NCBI GenBank assembly: GCA_039000515.1
Contig: JBCFYV010000498.1
Location: 1 to 64,000, forward strand
Direction of reading: 5' to 3'
Origin: Timema cristinae
Lineage: Eukaryota; Arthropoda; Insecta; Phasmatodea; Timematidae
Length of the DNA stretch: 64,000 nucleotides
Shown: positions 23,381 through 35,111 of the stretch, piece by piece
Numbering within the stretch: the first letter of the stretch is position 1
Layout: each line of letters opens with the position of its first letter
The notes under the pieces: model-generated
The model's input: the letters and a program-made list of their open reading frames with translations, nothing else
What the model was told of the DNA's origin: nothing
Databases searched by the model: none
Translations under genes and position numbers: made by a program

Positions 23381-26300
23381 TCATGTGTGTGCCACTTGAA
23401 TGGTGTGTTCCCTTATTTCCAAGTTTCTGGGGAATCTTGGGTCTACAAGTTCCGGTAGTAGACAATTCATGAAAAAATGTGTAAGTTTGTCCACCATTTT
23501 TTCTTGCCAGAAAGTATCATCCCTATAAATGTTTTCCACAAACATTCCGCAAGGTGTCCAAAACACAAACAGACAGTATTGACGTTGTGTGACATGCAGT
23601 TGCCCTTGCACTTGGTACATAAAATTATTATGTTCTTTTAAGCGCATTTTCCCTCCCCGAACAGTACAAAAAGTGACTTTATTTTCCTTTATAGCTTGCT
23701 CTGGTGTCATTGTGGCTGCAACTGCTGCGCATTTCACTTCTACGATTCCGTCTGTTCCGATAAGGCCATCAGGTGTGGCACCAAGCCAAGGACAATTGTC
23801 GTCTACAAAAAGTCCACTGCGTATCACTTTCACATTCAACTCAGCTTCAAGCTGTTCAAGAGCCATAGGTTATTTTTACAATCCATACCTTGTTGCCTTG
23901 GAGCCAAAAAATCATTATAAAGAAGAGCCCTTACTGTATTACCACATTTAGTGTTTTTTCTCATCTTACATATTTTACCAAATGAAGATGCGGTAAGGCG
24001 CTTTGATCTTTCCGCTCTCCATTGAACAGAATTTACCTGGGCAGTAGTTGATAGTTGTAACAGTTATCGTTGTTCTTTTGTTAAACTTAAGCCATTCAAA
24101 AAGTCCTTTTTGTTTTTGGTAAAAAGTTTGGAATCCACATCTAGCTTAGCTTGAACACTCCCATAGTCACTGTCAGGTCCTGAAGAGTATAGTTTCCTTC
24201 GTTTGGATGGCGCTGTGTGTTCCAATCTTTGAAGCTTCCTCTTTTGAGCTGAATGTTCTTTTTGTTCTAGGTACACTTTGATTAAATGTCCTGGGCTAGC
24301 GTTTGTGGGCCCTTTGTGGATATAATCCGGTTCTTTTCCTCCTGTGTTCAAAGATATAACCGATAGTTCACATCTTGTTTGATACCCACCTCTTAGACAA
24401 AAATTAACTCTTTTACCGGAAACGTATTTGCAAACTAGACTATTAAAAGATTCAGCCTTGTTTGTTGTAACATTTTGCAGTAAGCTAGCTGCATGATGAG
24501 CAACAGGTTTTTTGCTGCTATGATTTCTACCCATACTCCTGCACTTTGAAGGACTGGGACTAGATTCTCTTCGTTTTCTTTTGGTCCATCACAGAAATAA
24601 CCTCTTTCAGCACACTTGGCATGATCGCCAAATACAGGACATGGCCCATTATCAATATCTTGTCTCGGTTCTTCAATTCTTCGATGAAGAAGAATTCCAC
24701 ATTGACTGACCCTGTATTTCATGACTTCAGTAACCGCACATCGGAGGCGCATTTGGCGATCAGTTATAGCTTTCCTCAAAATTGGAGGAATTGAACCAAC
24801 ATCGATTTTGCTCTTTGAAGAAATATTACGAAGCCTCTTCAAGTAACTTCTCAAAATATGGTTGCTACATTCAATCTTTGTTATTGTGAAGCCAGGGCCA
24901 TACGGTTGAGCTTTTAAAAGATTTCGCATAACACTACTATCTCCATCACCTGTAAAAATAAACAGCTAATATAGGCTATACTAAAAAAATAATTCACTAG
25001 CGTATACTGTAGCTAGTGCACAGCTCAAGACATTTCGTCTAAGCGATTTTAAAACAGTAGATTTGTAGGCCTACTATCTTACCGATGTATGCATACAATT
25101 TTAAAAATACCTTTTATAATGTGTCGATTAAAATTAAAATCCAACACTTCACCAAACTTATATTTTTCATATTTAAAAAAACATACCTAACAACTGATGA
25201 TATTTCAAGTTATGCATGGCAACACTGTTCTTGAAACCTTCCACTATGATATCTGATCCCATACTATTTGGAGACTTGTTCCAGTTTTTGTAACAGATGT
25301 GCTCATTTGGTGTATCATTTTTAGCTCTAGCCCGAGCACATATGCAACAGTAGGAATTTCTCGCATTTACAAACAACACCTTTTGAATGCGTTTTCCAAA
25401 TATACAAGCCTAAAAGAAAATATATAAAGGAGATGTAAAATTGTAATAATGTAGGTTACCTTATTAGACATACCACAGCCCTATAATGTATTGTATTTAC
25501 TAAATTATATTTACTAAAACAAGACATATTTTTAATTTTATTAAGACAAGTAAAATAAATTATTTACTAATAACGTTGACATGGTAGTCTATATTAGGGA
25601 TTTTGGTAATAATTGCGTTAGTTTAAATCGTGTTTATATCAGAATAATTGAGTTCAATTCTCATATTTAGCGTTTGGTGAATTTCAGTGCAAATAAAAAA
25701 ATAGAGACCCATTCTTGTTTTTCTTGTGTACGTCTGTAAAAAGATAGTAAATTACCTTTTTGTAAGCTGAATTCAAACAAAACCTCATATTAATTTTACA
25801 ATTTTTAGGATTATTAAAAATCAAATTCACTTTATATTCTAATAAACTGGTTCATTACCTTGGAATGGAAATAAATTGTGCTATGTGTTCTATAATGACT
25901 TTAAAATTGATATAGGTAGGGCTGTTTAAATGGACCGTGAATAAAAAATAACACAATTTAAAGCTATTCACGTCTTACCATATTATTGCTATAAATCATA
26001 AACATGATTTTCCAACTTCACCGTTAAACAAAAATAGTATTTAATTATTGTATACATGTGTGTTACACTTACAACACCAGAAAGAGCATCATAATTGCTC
26101 TCAAACGAGCGCTTGCACCACGCGCCGTTTGTCACAACTGTTACCAGAGGAACTCCATCTATGTCCAAATCTCCTGCTTCAATGGCTAATCTTCCTTCTT
26201 CCTTTGCCGCAGCCTCCATTCTTTGCCATGCAACATCGTGTATGACTGAAGAGAGCTTCTTTTGACAATTGTTAAATGTTTCTTTGGCCATGCAAGGCAT

Positions 26301-26897
26301 ATCAGGAGTTGATGTTATTACTTTTAGTTGGCTATAGCTTTGGCCTGTCAATAACATACTGTTCACCCAGGCCATATTCGAATTCATGTATGAATTTTCT
26401 TCGTTGGGCTTTTCAGAATGTAACTTTTCTATGATTCCACTCATATTACACATAAAATGGTAAACATTTTGAATCCCTTTTCTTTCCTCACGGATAAAAT
26501 CCATGTTGGCAAATGAACAGTCAAATTGCCTGCCATGTAGGCTTATCCTAGCTATTTCCTCAAATAGATAAGCAGCATCAAACATTCGACGTCCATTGAT
26601 AAGCACCCCTGGTGGTTTGATAGATATATAATTATTTTGTGTTGGCTTAAACTTCATTAAATTTTCTTTTTCAGGAGATAAGGAAAGAGGTCTGACGCCA
26701 TCTAGACAATCATCATTGTCTAAAATGGGGGAAAGAATCATATCATCTGTGGAATTGGAATTATCATGAGTTTCTACTGATTTTGATAGTTTCTTTTTAG
26801 GCGTACTTGTGCTTATGTCCTGCCAAAATGAGAATCCAAATTCTGAGTTATCTACAAAGGCTGGCTGAAGAATTGGAAATGTTTTTGAGGTCAACCT
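23381..26897 (-). pseudogene. Mutator-like transposase fused to a YqaJ-type exonuclease, spliced and broken
   Basis: Exons on the minus strand: 26073-26897 (acceptor GTGCAG before it, donor GTT|GTAAGT), 25187-25409 (acceptor TTTTAG, donor TTAG|GTATGT) and from 24949 downwards (acceptor TTACAG). Phases join correctly at 25187/24949. The first holds KEEGRLAIEAGDLDIDG..KRSFESNYDALSG, the second SYCCICARARAKN with an HICYKNW motif, the third GDGDSSVM. All fit the Mutator-like transposase domain found in arthropod genomes. A frameshift lies near 24500, an in-frame TAA at 24064-24066, and a second shift near 23870. After the TAA follow SKRLTASSFGKI and then CPWLGATPDGLIG, VEVKC and YQVQGQLHVTQ, the YqaJ/lambda-exonuclease core with its catalytic Asp, Glu and Lys. 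The upstream first exon is not identified. This copy is dead. Confidence 0.8.
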
Positions 26898-27059
26898 GCA
26901 CAGTTTAAAATAATGAATGTAATTAATTAAAATACAACGGATTCTATCAGCACTTAACTATTTTATTATTACATTTAACACATTGGTTACTAATAACGAA
27001 ATTTTGGAGGATGGGGCTGAGGAAAATTAACTAATAGGAAATTTTTGAAAAAAATGTTA

Positions 27060-28385
27060 ATAGTTAATAAGTAACGATTAATATTATTAATGATAGGATT
27101 TTTATTTAGCATCGCGTCTTACTACCTGTTTGGGTTTTACGCTTAAGTACTAATTACGCTAATGGATTAGGAATTGGGATGGATGAATTAGAGGAAGTGA
27201 ACCCGCATTTGCGTGGAGGGAGAGTGGAAAAAGATTTAGGGAAAACCACCCCAGTTCACCCGACTGAGATCCGAACCTCGATCTCCCCGTCTTCAGCAGT
27301 CGAGCTCAACACGACTAGCGCGTTAGCCAAATACGTCACCAAGGCGGGTAATTATAGAATTCAATTTTTAATAAATTTGACAGGTTGTGGTAATTTAACG
27401 TGAAAAAACATAGATATATGATTTAATATAATGATAATCTAGGCACAATAGTTTGACTCGTAAATAGAAAAAATTTTGATAGTAAAATTACAAGTTATTT
27501 TATCTTATGATGACAAATATAATACATCATTAAAATTTCAACAAACATCTAAAAAGTTTGAAACATATTAAAAATGTGGACTTTTGAGTCAATTTACATT
27601 AAAAACAGTGTTAAGATAAAATGATGTAAACATGCATATATTAATTGTCTTGTATTACATTGGGAATTTGAACAGAATTAATTGTAAATTGAAGATATAA
27701 AGAATGAAAAAATATATGTAAAAATTGAATTCCTTCTTTATCTGTGAACTTGGAACACTCAACCACATATCTTTTAACTCTGACCTGATGATGATGCCTT
27801 TGTAGCATCGAAACATGTAGAAGCTCAAAAGTGTTGCAGAGATTGCAGCAATACCCAAGGAACAGGGAATTCACAGATAAGGAAGGAATTCAATTTTTAC
27901 ATATTTTTTTCATTCTTTATATCGTCAATTTACAAGTAATTTTGTTCAAATTCCCAATTTAATACAAGACAAATAATATATGCATTTTTACATCATCTTA
28001 TCTTAACACTGTTTTTAATGTAAATTGACTAAAAAGTCCTAATTTTAATGTTTCAAACTTTTTAGATGTTTGTTGAAATTTGAATGATGTATCATATTTG
28101 TCATCATAAGATATAATAACTTGTAATTTTACTATTAAATTTTTTCTATTTATGATGCCTATACTATTCTATTTATAGTGCCTATATTATATTATATTAC
28201 ATCATATTATATCATATTACATCATATTATATCTATTTAAGATGCCTATACTATTCTATTTATAGTGCCTATATTATATTACATCATATACCTATGTTTT
28301 TTCACGCTAAATTACCACAACCTGTAAAATTTACTAAAAATTTAATTCTATCATTAATAATAAGAGAAAATTCTTTGTGCATCTA
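27060..28385. repeat. Large inverted repeat (foldback), arms about 0.4-0.5 kb
   Basis: The left arm, about 27350-27745, is the inverted complement of about 27868-28356. Matching landmarks include AGGTTGTGGTAATTTA with CTAAATTACCACAACCT, and GTAAAAATTGAATTCCTTC with GAAGGAATTCAATTTTTAC. The loop is about 120 bp. The outer 30 bp of the left arm (27075-27100) is cut off from the rest by SINE B at 27108-27349. The right arm has an extra run of CATATTATAT-type repeats at 28145-28280. Loop frames such as 27655-27874 show no recognisable domain. Confidence 0.8.
27108..27349 (-). mobile_element. SINE family B, copy 1, nested in the inverted repeat
   Basis: Read on the minus strand: a tRNA-like head (TTGGCTAACGCGC A box; GAGGTTCGGATCT B box), a body with GGGTTCACTTCCTCTAATTC, and a 3' end ending in the AAGACGCGATGCTAAA block. 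It splits the ATTAATGATAG sequence of the foldback arm. Confidence 0.85.
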
Positions 28386-28540
28386 GTCAAGATGGAGCCC
28401 TGACCTTCCATTCAAGTGTCAGTAACCCAATTCTGCTAGGGCACCAAATTTGATGATTGACCTAAATACACACCTAACCTAAGTGCAATAAATATTTCTA
28501 ACTGGATCACAAAATGAACCAACTTATCTGAACCAAAGTC
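28386..28540. other. Short spacer, nothing seen
   Basis: No feature is recognised between the inverted repeat and the next repeat family. Confidence 0.5.
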
Positions 28541-29075
28541 CAACGTAACTCAAGCTGGCCCGCCACATCATCAATTTTTTTCTTCCATTGTTTGTGCTTC
28601 GTTTGTGCTCGTAGTTAATTAAAAAATTATCCTAACAAAATTCCGTTTGTGCCATTCGATTGTGCTTCTTTTGTGCTCATACATACCAGAAAATTTATAA
28701 TTTTTGCTTCAAAATTAGGGATGTTATGAAAGATTTAATGGGGATGGCCAACTTGAGTACCCCCTATTCTGTAACCTGTTAAACCTTGAGCTCAAGCTGG
28801 CCCACCATATGATTAAAAGATCATCTTAGCGAAATGCAGTTTGTGCCATTCGAGTTTGGTCCATTTGTGCTCATATTATGTGCCCGAAAATGTACATTTA
28901 TACTATAAAAAGGATCAATATTGACATAAATACAATTTTGTAACGATGTGTTTTTCAGCATGTATCGGGCTAGCTTGAGATCAAGTTGGTAAGCAACCTT
29001 AAATGTTCTATAAAAGGCCCCTTTTTATAGCAGAAATGTTATAGAATAGGGAGGACTCAAGTTGGCCTGCTACAT
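28541..29075. repeat. Foldback repeats of the GCCCGCCACAT family
   Basis: Several units of about 150-200 bp begin CTCAAGCTGGCCCGCCACAT and end with related inverted sequence (GGCCAACTTGAG, CAAGTTGGCCTGCTACAT). The same family lies at 39838-40176 beside the Polinton. Interiors share TTTGTGCTCAT and GTGCCATTCGA. The layout suggests short non-autonomous foldback elements in tandem. Confidence 0.7.
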
Positions 29076-29153
29076 TAAATCTTTTATAAAATAGCCAATT
29101 TTGAAGCATAAATTATAGTGTTTTTTTTGCCACATATGAGCACAAGGGGGAGC

Positions 29154-29430
29154 GGAATTGTATCCACTCGGAATGGTATCCATTCCGATAGTTTTGTATT
29201 AAACTGCTTTTGTGAAAATCCTGAATTGTAACCACTGGGAATATATCCACAAAAACTGGAATTGTATCCACTCGGAACGGTATCCATTCCGATAGTTTTG
29301 TATTAAACTGCTTTTGTGAAAATCCTGAATTGTATCCACTGGAATTATATCCACCAAAACTGGAATTGTATCCACTCCGATAGTTTTGTAATAAACGGCT
29401 TTTGTGAAAATCCTGAATTGTATCCACAAA
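29154..29430. repeat. 104-bp tandem repeat, about 2.7 units
   Basis: GGAATTGTATCCACTC begins at 29154, 29258 and 29362, giving an exact 104-bp spacing. The three overlapping minus-strand frames here encode repeating peptides and are by-products of the repeat. Confidence 0.9.
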
Positions 29431-29959
29431 TGGCCGACTTGAGGTTTAACAGAAGGAACGTTTAACGTAAAAGCTTTGTCACACTTCTGGTAGAGGGCAG
29501 CAGGATGGAATCTTCTTAATTTACTACTTGTATACTAGAGTGCAGCCTTGTCATTAGTGCTCTAATTCTCTTTTCAAGTGGGCTGTAAAAATATTTTCTT
29601 AAACATGAAGTATTCATTCTCTTTAAAGATTGCACTGCATACTAGAAAATTAATTTGAAACCTTATTTAACTTGTAAGATTCTTTTTTTCAGGTCAATAC
29701 ATTTTAAAGTATGTATCGACTTTTATAATTTTAAAGAGATAAATCAATTATTTTATTTGGCAACAGACTTTAACCACTATGTTAAAAATGATTGTTGAAA
29801 ATCTAGCTTTAATTTATTCAAATCTAGTGAGAAACGAAACACTGTCTATAAATTCTGGAAAGAATTTTATTAATGTAAATTGGCAGCACTGCTTTACTCA
29901 TGTCCTATACTCAGTGAGCTCTAGTGATGGGTAGAATCGAGTAACAGTAGTCGACTATA
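29431..29959. other. No gene seen
   Basis: AT-rich spacer without recognisable signals. Confidence 0.5.
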
Positions 29960-30207
29960 CTTCGTCTCAAAACTGTGACAATATATTTAAAGGCCATTGA
30001 AAATGAGTAAATTTCGAATTTTCATTAATTTTTTATAGACATAGATTATCAAAATATAAGGTTGAGAGTACTAGATAAGCATGTTTCCACCTTTTATTTT
30101 CCTTTTGGCTTAAATCAAGTTTGGAAATAATAAAACACTACTTAACCATTGCGTATTTCCTGAACGTCTGTAACGCATTCCAACTCTCCGGTAGGCGGCC
30201 CCCTTAA
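29960..30207 (+). repeat. Dispersed repeat, copy 2 of 2
   Basis: The second copy of the 245-bp repeat at 4343-4589, same orientation and colinear to the CTCCGGTAGGC end. Confidence 0.75.
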
Positions 30208-30327
30208 GATAAAAGCAAGAGAAAGTCCATGCGATGAACCGTATTTATCTTTTTATTATAAAAAAAATACAAAATGGCCTTTACCTCAATGTGAGTTGGT
30301 TTGTGGACCTATATCTTATAAGACAAA

Positions 30328-30366
<39 letters not shown>

Positions 30367-30376
30367 CATTATTATT
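30328..30376. repeat. (ATT)n microsatellite
   Basis: About 15 ATT units with one interruption. Confidence 0.95.
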
Positions 30377-30919
30377 GAAGTTTACCGACGTATCGACACA
30401 AGTAGATGTCATGTAACATCATTAAGATTCCTTTACTCATGTTAATGTGTACCAAGGTTACTATATAGAGGTTGCCTCGTTCCCGTAAGCACTGTGTAGA
30501 CACTACATCTCGCTACTGTGACGTCACGTGTAGCCCGGCGCCTAAACAAGCCACTAACAGCATCTACTATTATTACTTATTTACTGCGTATTATTAATGT
30601 GTAATTATATAAGTACTTCTACACACAGCTTTCCTAGTGCGCTTTACTCTTGTCTTAAATTTTGTATTTTGTTCATATTATTATTAAATAAGATGAAATA
30701 TAGAATGTTCATTTTTACTTACAGATCAAAGTTTTTACACAAATTTTTATCGCTCTCAGAGTCTGGGTAGTATTTATCACGTAGTGAGTTTGAAAAAAAA
30801 TAAGATAATTGGCAAAACTAATTTAAAACTGATTAATTTTATTATTTAGATAATATTAAGATTGTTGATTGTTTTCAAATTAGTGCTAAAAACAAGCTTC
30901 TAATGACAGTTACTTTTTT
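30377..30919. other. No gene seen
   Basis: A short GC-richer patch at 30470-30545 is followed by AT-rich DNA. No exon or repeat is recognised. Confidence 0.5.
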
Positions 30920-33214
30920 TTATGTAATCTTCTTGAATTTCTTATAAGTTTTACTTTTGTAGTCTGAATTGTACCTTCTTTTAGTACTTTTCAAGACTGG
31001 TGTACTGTTCAAAAATTTAATTCTAATTAATGTCCTTTGGCTAATAAATCCCCATACTACTTCTTTAGAAATTCCAGGATAAGTTTTTATTAAATTAATA
31101 ACAATATTCGATACTACACCACGTCCTTTTCTTAGCGTTTCTCCGTGATATTTACGGAATTCTACCTTTAGTTCCCTCGATTGCTTAATACAGACGGCCG
31201 ATGGCATTTGCAGCCCTCCAAAAGAGAGGTGTTTTATCCAGATACTTGCCAGTGGCTCTCCTAAAGTTACAGTAATTCCATCTGCGATGTAATTAAACTT
31301 TTTTCCTAGTTTCTTTGCTATCCAACCGGCCAAGTACTCTAAAGCAGAAACTTTCAAGATCTGTTAAACTTAATTTTTCTTCCATTTGCTCAAGCACAAA
31401 TTCATCTGACACTTCGTCTTATTCTTTGTTTGTTCCTTCTCCTGTTTTCTAAAGATTGAATGGAAATTCCAAAGTCTTTCAACACTTTTGCCACAACATA
31501 TTCACCATTATCTGAAAGTTCAGGATTTGTATTTTTTTGCACCATTCCAGGATTTTTCCCGAGGATGATCATTTTAATGCGGTACAATGCACTCAAAGAC
31601 GTAGGATGGATCATTCAGTCTTCCACGAGTCCGAATCTGAGAAAATAAACTTTCCAGAGAATACTGATTAATTCTATGAGTAAGGATGTATTGGATATTG
31701 TGATGTTTATCTTTTACGTCACTGAGCAATGCCTGCAAAGATTTAACAGACATTATGCATCCTTTCTGGAAAAGTTTCAAACGATTTGTAAAGACTCGGA
31801 AGATTTTTTTTATCACCACATCACAGCGTTTTCATCAACTATACCATTCTATTCAGCATTTATCTTGAGGGCTCAGATCTTGACCGTAAGGCTTCCTAGA
31901 AGAGCTGCCTAAATTTTTAGGAACAAAGCTATTCATTTTATGAAACCAGTTATCACACACTTCAATAACTTCCGCCAATGTTTCCGCATCTGTGTTACTT
32001 TTCATCTCATTAAATCTAATCCCTGACGCCATTCTGTGTGATAGAAGTTGTTTCGCTTTCCTTACATTCTGCCTCTTAGTTTTTTCAACCTTTAGATGAC
32101 TTTCATCGATTTTTAAACTTTTCATATCTTTATTTGTCTCAAGTCGGATCAGTTCAAATAAAGGACTTTTATTACATATTCTTCCGTCACCTAAACGAAA
32201 GCCAGTGTCTAAAAGTCATTTCCTTATTAGCTTAATAACATGCGGTGCATCAGCAAAGCAATACATATTCCTTCTTGTGAGGCTGGATGAGAAAAGGATG
32301 TTTAATCAATGTAAATTCCCAGTAAATTCCATAAACCTATATTTCGTCCTCCTAGGTCACTCACATAGGCTTTTAAGGTGTATCCAATTTCATACAATTT
32401 AGCTGTAAGGGAATCAAGAATATTCTTCGTCATTTTTCTGTCAAAATCTACGTAAATAGCCTGCTTCCATTTTGAAAATAAGCCACGAGCCATGACCACG
32501 TGCATTTGTGAAAAAGTCCAAAAATTTCATCATATTTTACGTCATATTCAAAATTTTCCTTCACTTTAACTTCGTAAAATTGTAAGACGACCAGTCGCTC
32601 AGTGTCATTAAACGAATACCGTGCAACCTCCAAAAACTGGAGAACATTTTCAAGAACGCCTTGCCTCATATCAAATGTAGAGGCCCACTTCAGCAAAGTT
32701 GAAAGACTAGGTATTTTTTAAGAAATGGTAACAATGCGTTCTTAAATCTCTTAAAGTAAATGCTATATATAAATTTCTTCATTTATCCATTTTACTTTCT
32801 TCTTCAGTCCCTGAATTATGTCAATTTGATTCTGAGTAAAGATATTTCTAGTATATTTTAGCACAGGGTTTTGAAGAAGCAATGGTTTTCTTTTAATATT
32901 TTAAATTAAGATTTACTTTCTTGAGTTTTTTTTCATAACATTTATATTTAAAGTGGACTTTACCCGCAATAGCTTAACATTTTCTTTAAATTCTTCATTT
33001 ACTTTTTTTAAGGCGTTTAACATGTTTACTTCAGCATAAGAGGACGAATGTGAATAGTGAGCACAAGGGCATGATTGCTCACTATCGTTTTCTGGTTTGA
33101 ACTTTCATGAATAAGTTCTTCAGACAGTTTCTTATTTTCTCTGGTTTTCACTCTATTTTCACGTTGCAGAACATTTTTCTCTTTCTCTGGACTTCTGTTT
33201 TTACCTAACTTCAA
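30920..33214 (-). pseudogene. P-element-type (THAP9-like) transposase relic
   Basis: Fragments follow the family order along the minus strand: a coiled-coil basic segment at 33214-33026; RQGVLENVLQFLEV..YEVKVKENFEYD at 32696-32450; VVMARGLFSKWKQAIYVDFD and YVSDLGGRNIGLW at 32505-32302, a catalytic-core segment; KRQNVRKAKQLLSHRMA at 32125-31853; FQKGCIMSVKSLQALLSDVK and LFSQIRTRGRLNDPS at 31819-31574; and EYLAGWIAKKLGKKF at 31357-30920. Frames change at least five times, so it is non-functional. No N-terminal THAP finger or terminal inverted repeats are seen next to it. Confidence 0.85.
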
Positions 33215-33701
33215 TTATGGTATGGCGGTAGGTTTCATCTTACTCTGAGGTATTCAATAATTCTGCTTTTAAACCTCTTTATTAATCAGAATCTTTGAAT
33301 TGTTTAGAACATACGAAAGAAGTACTTGGATTCCATTTACCTTCTCGCCGACATTTTTGCACCCACTCTTGACGTAGTTAACAATCTTTCGGAAAACGAT
33401 GATATTGTATGTGTCTAGTCTCCTGAAGTGATTTCGTTTTCCCCCAAACTATTTGTACATACAGCTACTGTAAAATGGGTCCCTGGAATTTTAGATCCTA
33501 AAATAAACTTTAAATATGAACTACATAGTTTATAAACGCGCACGAAAAATAATTAATTACAGTTGCTATGTAGGATGGAGCTGGGAAGGTACCTATTTAA
33601 GAAATAAAATAACTAAAATAAACTCAAAATATTTATTCACTACGGTAACCTTATTAAAAATATATAGATATTTGATAATAAAAATTGATATTAATGGTTT
33701 T
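33215..33701. other. No gene seen
   Basis: AT-rich spacer between two transposase relics. The frame at 33516-33752 (+) has no domain. Confidence 0.5.
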
Positions 33702-34110
33702 TTAAACACTGACTTGGAGGTGTCTACAGGCTTTTTCTATACATTGTTGTAGTCGTTGAACAATGCTGTTCATAACTTTTTGTAACATTTCTTATGTGAA
33801 ACCTCCCATTTCCTCTCTATTTCTAACCTCAGATTTTTCAGTCATTGTGATGCATCTTGAGTACTCTCTTTCTTTAAGTTATCGCCACAAGAAAAAGTCA
33901 GAATATGACAACTCAAAAAATATCGAAAGCCATTGCGCATTACCAATCCGGGAGATCAAGCGACCCACAAACATTTTACGCAGAACTGCTATGCTCCGTC
34001 TTGCAGTATATACCGTGGTGCCATCTTGTGGAAGCCTCATATTTTTCAAGTTGAGGCTGAAAGAAAGTTTGTTTTCACACCAGAAATGTTAATAAAGTAA
34101 TGAACAGCTT
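33702..34110 (-). pseudogene. Tc1/mariner-type DDE transposase, C-terminal relic
   Basis: One minus-strand frame from 34034 to 33702 gives LPQDGTTVYTARRSIAVLR, KMFVGRLIS, then a degenerate copy of the conserved WPPRSPDL..DFFLWGYLK block (SYSDFFLWR, stop, LKERE), and ends EMLQKVMNSIVQRLQQCIE..CRHLQ before a TAA. Two in-frame stops interrupt it. The second catalytic Asp region (QQDGA-type) is present as PQDGT. Weaker similarity continues upstream to about 34110. Plus-strand frames across the same bases are shadows. Confidence 0.75.
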
Positions 34111-34507
34111 TGTTCAACCAATTTTCATAATCCAGGACCGAGATATTTTACGTAATACGGTTAGTAAATAAATGGTTTGAGTTTTCAAAAGAAAATTATT
34201 TTATTTCCAAACTAGGTACCTTCCCGCGCCCCACCATGCATGGCTCTTAATGTTTATAAATTTCATTAAAACCATTCGAAAAATAATAAAACTCACTCCT
34301 GCACACTTGTAGTTATATAGAAAAATACACACTCGCAGTTGCACACACGTACACACACAGTAAGTACATAGACTCAAATACGAATTTATAACCAAACATT
34401 AGCTATATATTTGCGAAAATTACTGTGAATTACAAGACTATTTCACGAAAACACCGAACCTCACGCATATAAACTGGCAGTACAATACACAATACATGGC
34501 CTACCTA

Positions 34508-34746
34508 TAGTAGCCCCATGACCTCTTTGGTGCTGACTGACAGCTCACAGCTGAAAGCTGACGGCTTGGAAAAGCTACCAGACCAAATTATGTATCCCTA
34601 CACCGAACCATATGATCTGCAAAAACATATGTTTAGCAGCTGTCACTTCTGACAGTCAAAATGTAGGTATATATCTAAATGTTGACTGTCAGAAGTCAGC
34701 TGTGAGCTGTCAGTCAGCACCAAAGAAGCCATGGGACTACTGTACT
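34508..34746. repeat. Foldback MITE-like element, about 235 bp
   Basis: Terminal inverted arms of about 40 bp: GTAGCCCCATGACCTCTTTG at the left and its near-perfect inverse CAAAGAAGCCATGGGACTAC at the right, continuing through CTGACTGACAGCTCACAGCTGA. The interior matches 4876-4975. It has no coding capacity, so it is probably a non-autonomous DNA transposon. Confidence 0.75.
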
Positions 34747-34789
34747 ATGCGGACTGTAGTGGCAAACGGGCTACGAATGGGTACCCGTC

Positions 34790-34946
34790 ATTTGGCCTAA
34801 AAGGCATTTGGCCTAAAGTGTAGGCTAAACGCCTTTAGGCCAAATGCCTTTAGGCCAAATGCCTTTTAGGCCAAATGCCTTTTAGGCCAAATGCCTTTAG
34901 GCCAAATGACTTTAGGCCAAACGCCTTTTAGGCCAAACGACTTTTT
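34790..34946 (+). repeat. Minisatellite, unit TTTTAGGCCAAATGCC
   Basis: Roughly eight to nine 15-16-bp units with small variants (AAATGACT, AAACGCC). The same unit recurs at 56965-57105. Confidence 0.9.
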
Positions 34947-35111
34947 GTAAAGTTAATTTTTAGACCATTTATTAAAATATGTTTTGCTGTCTCCGGAAAC
35001 ATTCGTTAAGATTTCTAGTGATGCTAATAGATGGCGAGGTGTGTAGTGTTTAGTTAAATAGTATATACTACCGTTTCAAAATATATAAGTCTTTTCTCAA
35101 TTTACTACTTC

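Noticed and set aside
29084..29429. Three overlapping repeat-peptide frames
   Set aside because: By-products of the 104-bp tandem repeat whose length is not a multiple of three.
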